DNA of 14,016 nt from Pseudomonas sp. (GTDB lineage: Bacteria > Pseudomonadota > Gammaproteobacteria > Pseudomonadales > Pseudomonadaceae). Where the stretch lies: NCBI GenBank assembly GCA_003525045.1, contig DQGF01000519.1, forward strand, positions 1,021-15,036. Direction: 5' to 3'. Both the position numbers and the translations under genes were made by a program. Shown here in pieces: positions 7,042 through 12,091 of the stretch; positions within the stretch are counted from its first letter, which is position 1; the number at the start of each line of letters is the position of its first letter. The notes under the pieces are model-generated. The model saw only the letters and a list, made by a program, of their open reading frames with translations, did not search any database and had not been told where the DNA came from.

Positions 7042-7584
7042 TCAGTCCACCAGTTTCACCTCAACCGCCCAACTGAAATACCCCAAGGCTTCGCAGTTTT
7101 TATCGACCAGCATGAAACTCAATTCACACGCCTCAACCCCTGTCGCCAATTGTGAGCACCGCCAATAGTGATCATCGGCCTGATGGCTGCTCGGTTGGGT
7201 CGGGTTGGCGGGGTCGGGTGAGGGCACTGTCAGGCTGTCTTGAACGACCAGTTCAGGCGTCGAAAGAACTCCCGCATCGCCTATTGCCATGTCGTACAAC
7301 ACCACGCTGTGTTCAGCCAGCAAGCTGACGGTTCTGCTGCGAATATGGAAGGTCTTTCCGTAACGGGCGCTGAGCGTCACGAAGCTGTCACTTTCATCAT
7401 TTTTCGCTGTTGCGCTGCTACTGATGAAAAACACCAGTCCCTGTTCAATGACAGTCGGACTTTGCGACTCCAGGCTGGGTTGCGGATAACGTGAAAGCAG
7501 CGATTCGGCGTCGACGATCAGCAATGCATTGTTGGCCGTCGCGGTACTGGATGAAGGGGATTTGATCGGTTCGGAAGTCATCAT
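7042..7584 (-). CDS. PixA/AidA inclusion-body family protein (second gene of the pair)
   Basis: A 180-residue protein. It shares with its neighbour the pattern D-x-HYW, about 17 residues later a beta strand (ELSFMLVDKNCEALGYFSW), and an N-terminal strand beginning LLIVDAESLLSRYP. These are hallmarks of the PixA/AidA family: PixA forms cytoplasmic crystalline inclusions in Xenorhabdus, and AidA is a quorum-regulated Burkholderia protein. A serine/threonine-rich segment precedes the conserved part (residues 8-18). AAAGGA lies upstream; ATGs at 7584 and 7581 are adjacent and the second has the better spacing. It lies 120 bp downstream of the first gene, across a strong hairpin, probably in the same transcript. 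Confidence 0.83.
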   Translation of the reverse strand: MMTSEPIKSPSSSTATANNALLIVDAESLLSRYPQPSLESQSPTVIEQGLVFFISSSATAKNDESDSFVTLSARYGKTFHIRSRTVSLLAEHSVVLYDMAIGDAGVLSTPELVVQDSLTVPSPDPANPTQPSSHQADDHYWRCSQLATGVEACELSFMLVDKNCEALGYFSWAVEVKLVD

Positions 7585-7670
7585 GGATTCCTTTCATGAT
7601 GTTGCAGATGACGGCAGCCGCTTCGATTCATGCAAGACATCCCGTTCCTGTCGAGGCGGCAACGAGCTGT

Positions 7671-7698
7671 GCAGGCCCCTTGTCGCCAAGGGGCCTGC
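7671..7698 (-). terminator. Perfect 12-bp stem between the two PixA-like genes
   Basis: GCAGGCCCCTTG (7671-7682) and CAAGGGGCCTGC (7687-7698) pair completely around a four-base loop, seven bases after the stop of the upstream gene. No T tract follows on the minus strand. It may be a partial terminator or an mRNA-stabilising stem giving unequal expression of the two genes. Confidence 0.6.
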
Positions 7699-7704
7699 TC
7701 ATCG

Positions 7705-8208
7705 TCAGTTGCGGATGGTAATGAACGGATCCCACGAACAGCAGCCGACAATCTTGCAGTCGCGATCGACGATCAGGAAGTGGAAGTGGTAGGTCACGCT
7801 ACCGCAGGAAAGTGTTTCTGAAGACCAGTAATGGTTATCGACTTTCTGGCAGCTCGGCACCGAAGGATTGCTGGTGTTTGGAACGGCGACGCAGGCAGTG
7901 GCCTTGCGCGGCGTGGGTGTGGAGATCAATTCATTGCCGACGTTGCCCACGAACTTGTAGAAAATCACGGCCGTCTCAAAGCTCTGCGACAGGCTGGTTT
8001 CTCGCCAGCGAATCAGGTCGCCCACCTGAGCTTTCAAGTTGAGTTCGCCACCGGCCTGCCCACTGACCACGTTGTTCTGGTTGGTCACCATGTACACATG
8101 GTTGACGTCGATCAGCGTCGGCGAAGCGGGATTTTTGCTGACGTTCGGGTAGTTTTTCAGAATGGTTTCAGTGTCGATGGAAACAAGTACATCCGTGACT
8201 CGAGACAT
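7705..8208 (-). CDS. PixA/AidA inclusion-body family protein (first gene of the pair)
   Basis: A 167-residue protein. It begins MSRVTDVLVSIDTETILKNY and continues with DVNHVYMVTNQNN, the typical strand with a nearby polar loop. A 'DLIRWRETSLS' region follows, and the conserved end is DNHYWSSETLSCGSVTYHFH, then FLIVDRDCKIVGCCSWDPFI. The (I/V)VD(R/K)(D/N)C motif and the D-x-HYW motif are shared with the downstream gene, so the two are paralogues. AAGGAG (8216-8221) stands seven bases before the ATG. Family members are abundant stationary-phase or quorum-regulated cytoplasmic proteins, some forming inclusions; no enzyme activity is known. It has a near-consensus sigma-70 promoter about 170 bp upstream. 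Confidence 0.86.
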   Translation of the reverse strand: MSRVTDVLVSIDTETILKNYPNVSKNPASPTLIDVNHVYMVTNQNNVVSGQAGGELNLKAQVGDLIRWRETSLSQSFETAVIFYKFVGNVGNELISTPTPRKATACVAVPNTSNPSVPSCQKVDNHYWSSETLSCGSVTYHFHFLIVDRDCKIVGCCSWDPFITIRN

Positions 8209-8274
8209 GGTAAAGCTCCTTGTTCATAGTGAATGCCTGGCATCTTTCCAGGCTCAACAACGCTTGCTTGCCTT

Positions 8275-8379
8275 GCGGCCGTTGTGAACACATGACTTTG
8301 GAACCCACCCGATCACGGGGTACAAGCTGGCCTTGCTCCTTGCCTTGCAATGACGGGTTGGGTTCCTTTCAACGGCCGC
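8275..8379 (-). other. Long-range inverted repeat framing the leader of the PixA-like operon
   Basis: GCGGCCGTTG (8275-8284) is the exact reverse complement of CAACGGCCGC (8370-8379). With the promoter at 8386-8413, transcription on the minus strand would start close to 8379, so the very first bases of the mRNA would pair with a site about 95 bases downstream. A second small hairpin (GCCTGG 8235-8240 with CCAGGC 8248-8253) follows. The leader from about 8379 to the ATG at 8208 is about 170 nt. Structure is read from the sequence; a regulatory role is inferred. Confidence 0.5.
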
Positions 8380-8385
8380 GATAGG

Positions 8386-8413
8386 ACTATAGATGCCATT
8401 ATTGTGCTGTCAA
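8386..8413 (-). promoter_or_regulatory. Sigma-70 promoter for the PixA-like pair
   Basis: On the minus strand a perfect -35 box TTGACA (8413-8408) is followed after 16 bases by TATAGT (8391-8386), five of six matches to the -10 consensus. It is the best promoter match I noticed in the window and faces the two PixA-like genes. Confidence 0.75.
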
Positions 8414-8618
8414 AATCGCTTTGTCTTGAGTTCGACGAACGGTACTTTTGGTTATGACTTCCAAGGATTTTGCGATAAAAAAATGCTTATCGAGAACTGA
8501 AATCACCGGCACGGACTTCGCTTGTCATTGACCTATACATCTTTAGGGGAGGGCAGATCGACAGGAGCGCTGTATCTTATTGACCCGTTTTGCAGAAACG
8601 CACCGACAGGAGAACGCA

Positions 8619-9389
8619 ATGAGTTGGTCCGCCAAACAATACGTCGCTTTCGAAGATGAACGCACCCGCCCGGCCCGAGACTTGCTGGCCGCCATTCCTG
8701 CCACGGACGCGCGCTCGGTCATCGACATCGGTTGCGGCCCCGGTAACTCGACCGAGTTGCTGGTTGAGCGCTTCGCCAACGCCTCGGTGCGAGGGCTGGA
8801 CAGTTCGACCGACATGATCGAAGCCGCCCGCAAGCGCTTGCCGCAGGTGCAATTCGATACCGCTGACATCGATACCTGGAACGAGAGCGGCCCCTTCGAT
8901 GTGATCTTTGCCAACGCGGTGCTGCAATGGCTGCCTGATCACGGGACCTTACTGCCGGCACTGGTGAGCAAGCTGGCGCCCGGTGGCTGCCTGGCGATCC
9001 AGATGCCGGACAATCTAAATGAGCCATCGCACCGCCTGATGCGCGAAGTGGCAGCCGATGGCCCCTGGGTTGGTAAACTCGCGGGTGCCGAAGGACAGCG
9101 AACGGAAATGGAGAGTGCCAGCGGCTACTATTCGATGCTACGACCCCACTGTTCCCGGGTTGATGTGTGGCGCACGACTTACCACCACCCGCTCGCTGGC
9201 GGCGCTTCTGGTGTGGTCGAGTGGTTCAAGGGTAGTGGTTTGCGGCCGTTTCTCGATCCGCTGGATGAAGCGGAGCGGACGCAGTACCTCAAGCAGTATC
9301 AGGCGGCCATCGAGCGGGCTTATCCGCGGTTGGACGATGACTCGGTGCTGCTGCCGTTCCCGCGGTTGTTTATTGTTGCGACCCGTTGA
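8619..9389 (+). CDS. tam: Trans-aconitate 2-methyltransferase
   Basis: A 256-residue class I SAM-dependent methyltransferase, close to the 252 residues of E. coli Tam. Motif I is VIDIGCGPGNST (34-45); the acidic residue binding the SAM ribose is in GLDSSTDMIEAA (D61); motif IV is PFDVIFANAVLQWLPDH, the characteristic Tam stretch. The middle region NEPSHRLMREVA and the ending PFPRLFIVATR also match. It methylates trans-aconitate, a spontaneous isomer of the TCA intermediate cis-aconitate that inhibits aconitase, so it is a metabolite-repair enzyme in the cytosol. AGGAGA (8608-8613) five bases before the ATG fixes the start. A terminator follows at once, and a second, diverged copy of this 3' end plus terminator occurs at 10184-10296. 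Confidence 0.93.
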   Translation: MSWSAKQYVAFEDERTRPARDLLAAIPATDARSVIDIGCGPGNSTELLVERFANASVRGLDSSTDMIEAARKRLPQVQFDTADIDTWNESGPFDVIFANAVLQWLPDHGTLLPALVSKLAPGGCLAIQMPDNLNEPSHRLMREVAADGPWVGKLAGAEGQRTEMESASGYYSMLRPHCSRVDVWRTTYHHPLAGGASGVVEWFKGSGLRPFLDPLDEAERTQYLKQYQAAIERAYPRLDDDSVLLPFPRLFIVATR

Positions 9390-9399
9390 TGCAAAAAAG

Positions 9400-9426
9400 G
9401 ACAGGTGACGCTGAACGTCATCTGTC
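9400..9426 (+). terminator. Terminator of tam
   Basis: GACAGGTGACG (9400-9410) pairs with CGTCATCTGTC (9416-9426), with one G-U pair and a five-base loop. Six A residues stand before it and TTATTT after it. It lies 11 bp behind the tam stop. Confidence 0.8.
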
Positions 9427-9500
9427 TTATTTGCCCTGCGCGGGTATGTACTCAGCGCTGAACCTCGCAGCAATCAAAGCGTGTCTACAGATCGGCGCCA

Positions 9501-9908
9501 TCAGCCCTGCTGCAATACCTTGAGTGCAGCCGAGGCCAGAAATCCGGAGCGGCTTTTCTCTTCCGGATGATGCAACACGTACTCGTCAATCCGGGTCAGT
9601 AGATAGCCGGGCAGGGTAATGTTGAGCTTCTGGGCTTTGCCCAGGTATTTGGTGACATCTATATCCACCAATGCCCACATACATCCGGCGTATTTAGGAT
9701 TGGCCGCGTGCAGAGTGACTTTGTTGGCTGATGGAATCGGCGCGCCATCCTCGGCCAGGATCTCGAAGTGACCTTCAATGGCTTCGCGGGTCATGGCCAT
9801 GGCGTCGTCCAAATCTTCACCGGCCGAGAAACAGCCGGGAATATCCGGTACTTCTACGCCCCAGGCGTGCTCGTCGTCGCCCATCGATATCGCAATAGGG
9901 TAAAGCAT
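9501..9908 (-). CDS. HicB-type antitoxin without a partner toxin
   Basis: A 135-residue protein of two parts. Residues 1-75 form the degenerate RNase H-like HicB domain (MLYPIAISMGDDEHAWGVEV, then PDIPGCFSAGEDLDDAM and AIEGHFEILAEDG). Residues 90-135 form a ribbon-helix-helix DNA-binding domain (KLNITLPGYLLTRIDEYV, then SRSGFLASAALKVL). HicB neutralises the mRNA-cleaving toxin HicA and represses its own promoter. A hicA gene (about 60 codons) normally lies immediately before hicB, but only about 135 bp separate this start from the preceding gene tail, and they contain a terminator and an inverted repeat. Nor does one fit between 9426 and 9501. GGAGG lies 11 bases before the ATG. It is therefore an orphan antitoxin, perhaps protecting against HicA toxins elsewhere. 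Confidence 0.85.
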   Translation of the reverse strand: MLYPIAISMGDDEHAWGVEVPDIPGCFSAGEDLDDAMAMTREAIEGHFEILAEDGAPIPSANKVTLHAANPKYAGCMWALVDIDVTKYLGKAQKLNITLPGYLLTRIDEYVLHHPEEKSRSGFLASAALKVLQQG

Positions 9909-9938
9909 GTTCGTTTAATCCTCCGCGGACAATGCGCA

Positions 9939-9963
9939 ACAGGCATATCAGAGCAGTGCCTGT
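9939..9963. promoter_or_regulatory. Inverted repeat upstream of hicB, candidate operator
   Basis: ACAGGCA (9939-9945) and TGCCTGT (9957-9963) are exact reverse complements separated by 11 bases. The arms start 31 bp upstream of the hicB ATG. The ribbon-helix-helix domain of HicB makes autoregulation through such a site plausible; this is inferred. Confidence 0.5.
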
Positions 9964-9974
9964 CCCTGTGGTGA

Positions 9975-10000
9975 AAAACCGACCACAATGGACCGGTTTT
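9975..10000 (-). terminator. Bidirectional-looking terminator hairpin
   Basis: AAAACCG and CCA on the left pair with TGG and CGGTTTT on the right, with a small internal bulge. On the minus strand five T residues follow, so it would end the transcript coming from the gene tail at 10044-10183, just before the hicB promoter region. Confidence 0.65.
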
Positions 10001-10043
10001 GTTTCCTCGCATCCCCGTCAAAACCCTGTTCTCATTCCAACTC

Positions 10044-10183
10044 TCAGAAATTCAGTCTGAGCATCGTTCGCCAGAAGTTCTTAACGGGTGATGCCCGATG
10101 CTTGTCCCAATTGCGCTGCCACCATTCATCCTCGTTTTTCACCTCGGTCTCGATGTCGCTGCCTGTCTTGGCCGCGCCGGGTT
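10044..10183 (-). pseudogene. C-terminal tail of an unidentified minus-strand gene
   Basis: On the minus strand a frame running into a TGA at 10046-10044 reads KPGAAKTGSDIETEVKNEDE, then WWQRNWDKHRASPVKN, then FWRTMLRLNF. Its tryptophan/charge pattern and G/C-ended codons look like genuine protein, and a terminator follows 43 bp later, as behind a real gene. No start with a ribosome binding site is evident. The frame continues only into the antisense of the tam-like tail at 10184 and stops at a TAG near 10275. I do not recognise the family. It is best read as the 3' remnant of a gene whose 5' part was lost; a short intact gene starting at a GTG is possible but less likely. Confidence 0.45.
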
Positions 10184-10252
10184 TATCCGGTGTCGGACGA
10201 TGGCTTGGTGCTGATGCCGTTCCCGCGGTTGTTGACCGTCGCGACTCGCTGA
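10184..10252 (+). pseudogene. Remnant of a second tam gene: last 22 codons and stop
   Basis: The plus strand reads YPVSDDGLVLMPFPRLLTVATR then TGA split here as YPVSDDGLVL and MPFPRLLTVATR. The intact tam ends YPRLDDDSVL and LPFPRLFIVATR. Fifteen of 22 residues and 57 of 69 bases agree by eye, with several differences at third positions. The similarity continues through the stop into the terminator (10258-10296). Nothing tam-like is clear upstream of about 10171. It is thus the 3' tail of a diverged tam allele, not a recent copy. Confidence 0.8.
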
Positions 10253-10257
10253 TGCAA

Positions 10258-10296
10258 AAAAAGGACAGGTGACGCTAAAGGTCATCTGTCCTTTTT
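10258..10296 (+). terminator. Terminator of the tam remnant
   Basis: AAAAAGGACAGGTGAC (10258-10273) pairs with GTCATCTGTCCTTTTT (10281-10296) with one G-U pair and a seven-base loop. It matches the tam terminator at 9400-9426 in most positions. Confidence 0.85.
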
Positions 10297-10334
10297 ATTG
10301 GGGGTTTGATCGCATTAATCGTCGCTTGGTGACG

Positions 10335-10604
10335 TCAAGACGGTTCCGCATCCATACGTCGCGCAACGACATCTAAAACATCGCAGCCATCGCGCAAGGG
10401 GATGCAGCAAAGCAAGGCGAAGTCACTGAGTATCACCGAATCCGTGGTGATGTCGCCGCGCATCGCGAGGTTTTCCAGGACCTGTGTCACCGCACCAATT
10501 CTGTAACGGGCGGTGCTGAGCAGTGAGTGCAGCGGTTGGGTGGTGTTTACATACAGCGAGGGAAGGTCGTCGGCGTTGCTGGTTAAAGCCATATATTCTT
10601 TCAT
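10335..10604 (-). CDS. 89-residue protein of unknown function, DUF3077-like
   Basis: The protein contains SLYVNTTQPLHSLLSTARYR, then IGAVTQVLENLAMRGDI and a helix ending in DVLDVVARRM. Two or three predicted helices without membrane segments or a signal peptide resemble the small DUF3077-type proteins that are numerous in Pseudomonas, but the match is weak and made from memory. The start at 10604 has GGTGA six bases upstream; an alternative ATG lies at 10592. Upstream on the same strand, within 260 bp, are a 20-residue frame and the 48-residue membrane-peptide frame, possibly in one transcript. Function unknown. Confidence 0.6.
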   Translation of the reverse strand: MKEYMALTSNADDLPSLYVNTTQPLHSLLSTARYRIGAVTQVLENLAMRGDITTDSVILSDFALLCCIPLRDGCDVLDVVARRMDAEPS

Positions 10605-10631
10605 GAGTGATCACCATGTAGATAGGAAGAC

Positions 10632-10694
10632 CTACCACTCATCGTCGCCAAACAATGGGGTGGTAGCTGTACGCGGGTTGGCGAACCGGACCAT
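10632..10694 (-). CDS. Possible 20-residue peptide
   Basis: A short frame reading MVRFANPRTATTPLFGDDEW lies between the 48-residue frame and the 89-residue gene. It starts in the same TTTTACCATG context as the 48-residue frame and ends 27 bp before the next start. No Shine-Dalgarno sequence is visible. It may simply be the end of a longer decayed frame; I give it little weight. Confidence 0.2.
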   Translation of the reverse strand: MVRFANPRTATTPLFGDDEW

Positions 10695-10711
10695 GGTAAA
10701 ACCGGCAGACC

Positions 10712-10858
10712 CTAGGGTCTCCCACGCACAGCCACCAAAAAGAGGCAGCCAAGTGCGTTCAAAAGCGCTCCGAGAACTACTCGGAGGCTTCTGTACCATG
10801 GCATCGAGTCGCCAAACCCGATACGCCATTTTTGGCGCGGTTTGACTATAGGCTTCAT
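10712..10858 (-). CDS. Putative 48-residue single-span membrane peptide
   Basis: The frame reads MKPIVKPRQKWRIGFGDSMP, then WYRSLRVVLG, ALLNALGCLFLVAV and RGRP. It has a basic N-terminus with five K/R in ten residues, one hydrophobic span (about residues 26-43) and a basic tail. This is the build of small inner-membrane peptides, including type I toxins, though no named family is claimed. Only a weak translation signal precedes the ATG (TTTTTACC). The coding sequence contains two stable hairpins (10813-10844 and 10768-10786), which would affect its translation. A frame without stops continues upstream, so the start is uncertain. Confidence 0.4.
   Translation of the reverse strand: MKPIVKPRQKWRIGFGDSMPWYRSLRVVLGALLNALGCLFLVAVRGRP
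10768..10844 (-). other. Two stem-loops inside the small membrane-peptide frame
   Basis: First, CTCCGAG (10768-10774) pairs with CTCGGAG (10780-10786) around five bases. Second, CGCCA (10824-10828) pairs with TGGCG (10833-10837), extended by CAAACC (10813-10818) with GGTTTG (10839-10844). In addition CCATGGTA (10691-10698) and TACCATGG (10795-10802) are inverted repeats about 100 bp apart. On the minus strand the second stem covers the codons just behind the 10858 ATG. The segment may be a structured RNA. Confidence 0.45.
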
Positions 10859-11142
10859 GGTAAAAACACAGCAATGCGCAAGTGTACGGACAATTCCGAG
10901 AGTCGTGTAGGACATTGCTGTTTTGATAATTGGCGCCGTTCTTGATCTAGCATGGCCACAGTGATGTTGTAATCTTGAGCCCAGTAAAGCATGGGCTGAG
11001 TTACGGTTCGTCGCACAGTGGCAGGCACAAAGCTGCCTTGACCACTCCAAGCGTTCTCTTTCGGTCGACCAGGGCACTGTAGGACGCCTTTGAATTGGAA
11101 TGTAGATACTAAGTTTATACATCGTGCTTGTTTTTCTAACAT
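10855..11142 (-). CDS. Hypothetical 95-residue protein, uncertain
   Basis: An open frame with ATG at 11142 contains GRPKENAWSGQGSFVPATVR and then TVTQPMLYWAQDYNITVAML, the latter looking weakly like a helix-turn-helix. Its last bases overlap the 48-residue frame. There is no good ribosome binding site (CATTGTATAAACGTT precedes the ATG) and codon use is mixed. It occupies most of the otherwise empty 10859-11179 stretch and runs divergently from mazEF. It may be a decayed gene or chance; I do not recognise a family. Confidence 0.28.
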   Translation of the reverse strand: MLEKQARCINLVSTFQFKGVLQCPGRPKENAWSGQGSFVPATVRRTVTQPMLYWAQDYNITVAMLDQERRQLSKQQCPTRLSELSVHLRIAVFLP

Positions 11143-11156
11143 AACGTTTATACAAT
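11113..11156 (+). promoter_or_regulatory. Promoter and repeated sites upstream of the MazEF-like pair
   Basis: A possible sigma-70 promoter has TTGTTT (11128-11133) and TACAAT (11151-11156) with a 17-base spacer. The octamer GTTTATAC occurs twice (11113-11120 and 11146-11153), 33 bp apart, about three helical turns, with similar continuation (ATCGTG and AATGTG). The second copy overlaps the -10 box, so binding of the antitoxin or toxin-antitoxin complex there would repress. Binding is inferred. Confidence 0.5.
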
Positions 11157-11179
11157 GTGTCTACGGTTTGGAGGTGAAT

Positions 11180-11434
11180 ATGGAAGTGAAAATTCAGCAG
11201 TGGGGCAATAGTGCGGCGATCCGTCTGCCGTCTACCGTGCTCAAACAGATGAGCTTGGTCAGCGGGGATTTGCTGACGCTCGATGTGTCTGCAGAAGCGA
11301 TGACGCTCAAGCCTGCGAAAGTTAAGCGACATTACCGATTGGCCGATCTGATGGCGCAATGTGATTTGTCTGCGCCAGAGCCAGCAGATCTAGCCGCCTG
11401 GAATGCAATGCAGCCTGTAGGTCGCGAAGCGTGA
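11180..11434 (+). CDS. MazE/AbrB-type antitoxin
   Basis: An 84-residue protein. The start MEVKIQQWGNSAAIRLPSTV followed by LKQMSLVSGDLLTLDV is the swapped-hairpin AbrB DNA-binding domain of MazE/ChpS/PemI antitoxins (the WGNSxAIRLP motif). The C-terminal part (HYRLADLMAQCDLSAPEPAD, then LAAWNAMQP) is the flexible toxin-binding tail with the typical Y-x-L-x-D-L-L/M pattern. GGAGG (11170-11174) lies five bases before the ATG. The stop overlaps the toxin's GTG by four bases, so the two are translationally coupled. It neutralises the toxin and probably represses the operon. Confidence 0.92.
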   Translation: MEVKIQQWGNSAAIRLPSTVLKQMSLVSGDLLTLDVSAEAMTLKPAKVKRHYRLADLMAQCDLSAPEPADLAAWNAMQPVGREA

Positions 11435-11784
11435 AGAGAGCCAAATTTAACCGGGCCGATATTGTGCGACTGAACCTCAATCCAACCGCCGGCCGTGAGC
11501 AGCAAGGTGATTTCCGGCCAGCACTGATTCTCACGCCTGCGGCCTACAACGCATCTGGCCTAGCCGTGATTGCACCGATTACGCAGGGCGGCGACTTTGC
11601 CCGGTATGCCGGTTTCGCGGTGCCATTGAGCGGTTCCGGTTCCGGTACCGAGACGCAGGGCGTTGTGCTGTGTAACCAGATTCGTACCGTTGACCTTGAG
11701 GCCCGGAGCGCGAAGCGCGTTGAGTCGGTTCCCGAAGTTGTGATCGACGATGTGCTTGCCCGCGTCCAGGCACTCTTTGAATAA
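11431..11784 (+). CDS. MazF/ChpB-type mRNA interferase toxin
   Basis: A 117-residue protein close in length to E. coli ChpB (116). It shows the conserved series of the family: RADIVRLNLNPTAGREQQGD at the start, then FRPALILTPAAYN, IAPITQGGDFARYAGFAVPL and VLCNQIRTVDLEARSAKRV. The loop G-x-x-R-P and the IAPIT segment carry the arginine and threonine that act in MazF catalysis. It cleaves single-stranded mRNA at short sites; the site cannot be predicted. It starts at GTG (11431), overlapping the antitoxin stop as GTGA. All core motifs are present, so the pair looks intact. The stop is followed by a purine-rich stretch and the broken higA. Confidence 0.93.
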   Translation: MKRAKFNRADIVRLNLNPTAGREQQGDFRPALILTPAAYNASGLAVIAPITQGGDFARYAGFAVPLSGSGSGTETQGVVLCNQIRTVDLEARSAKRVESVPEVVIDDVLARVQALFE

Positions 11785-11791
11785 CCGGTAC

Positions 11792-11839
11792 AAGAAAAAA
11801 GTAAGGTAAAGAAAAACAAGAGAAAGGAGACGAAAAAGG
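11792..11839. other. Purine-rich tract between mazF and the higA remnant
   Basis: About 48 bases on the plus strand are almost all A or G, with very few C or T (for example AAGAAAAAAG, AAAGAAAAAC, GAGAAAGGAG). This marks the junction where the higA remnant loses its helix-turn-helix half and the mazEF module ends. No terminator hairpin was seen in it. Confidence 0.5.
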
Positions 11840-11847
11840 TAGCCCAG

Positions 11848-12091
11848 CTATTCCATGGAAATAAACCCGTCACCTTTTTCGTAACCTTGCTGATCCATGC
11901 GGAATTTGGTGGCCTCAATCGGGTCGGAGGGCGGCATTGGGTAAAGCTGGTCTCCGTATTTTTCGATGAGCAGCGCCAGCATTTCCAGCTCATCGCCTTC
12001 AGGCGAACCGATGTCTGCCCCCCCACAATTGCTCGACGCGAGCACATGCAGCTGTCAGGTCGTGTTGGTTGCTAATAGGCTTGATGTTCAT
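11848..12091 (-). pseudogene. Broken HigA-type antitoxin
   Basis: From the ATG at 12091 the minus strand reads MNIKPISNQHDLTAACARVE, then QLWG. At a run of seven G (complement of C 12018-12024) the frame breaks. In the +1 frame it continues ADIGSPEGDELEMLALLIEK, then YGDQLYPMPPSDPIEATKFR and MDQQGYEKGD, and ends GFISME before a stop. This is the N-terminal half of the HigA/COG5499 antitoxins, whose 'GTPEGDxLxxLxxLIExYE...YPIxPPDPIEAIKFRMEQ' pattern it follows. Six G would restore the frame, so one G is extra. The helix-turn-helix half that should follow is missing, so it is dead even without the frameshift. The start overlaps the higB relic stop (TGATG), as in intact higBA operons. Confidence 0.82.

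Larger units (their letters stand above)
8209..8618. other. 410-bp divergent intergenic region between the PixA-like pair and tam
   Basis: No protein-coding gene is supported here. The left half is the leader and promoter of the PixA-like pair. The right half (8414-8618) must contain the tam promoter. A small inverted repeat CGATAA/TTATCG lies at 8473-8478 and 8487-8492, and a TTGACCTATACA stretch lies near 8528-8540, but no convincing pair of promoter boxes was found. Confidence 0.6.

Noticed and set aside
7831..8229. A 132-codon plus-strand frame
   Set aside because: It is antisense to the first PixA-like gene, which has motifs, promoter and ribosome binding site.
8235..8253. GCCTGG-n7-CCAGGC considered as a lux-box, since AidA proteins are quorum-regulated
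   Set aside because: It lacks the usual CT-n12-AG spacing, lies downstream of the predicted promoter, and no LuxR or LuxI gene is in the window; kept only as a small hairpin.
9909..10043. Search for a hicA gene before hicB
   Set aside because: The 135-bp space is too short for about 60 codons and holds a terminator hairpin and a palindrome; no HicA-like pattern (double-stranded RNA binding fold with catalytic His) was seen in any frame.
9988..10272. A 94-codon plus-strand frame
   Set aside because: It crosses the minus-strand gene tail and reads the tam remnant out of frame; the tam frame is supported by similarity instead.
10712..11359. A 215-codon minus-strand frame
   Set aside because: Its upstream part is antisense to mazE and resembles no protein; only the last 48 codons have a plausible product.
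11544..12047. A 167-codon minus-strand frame
   Set aside because: It is antisense to mazF at one end and out of frame with the higA remnant at the other.
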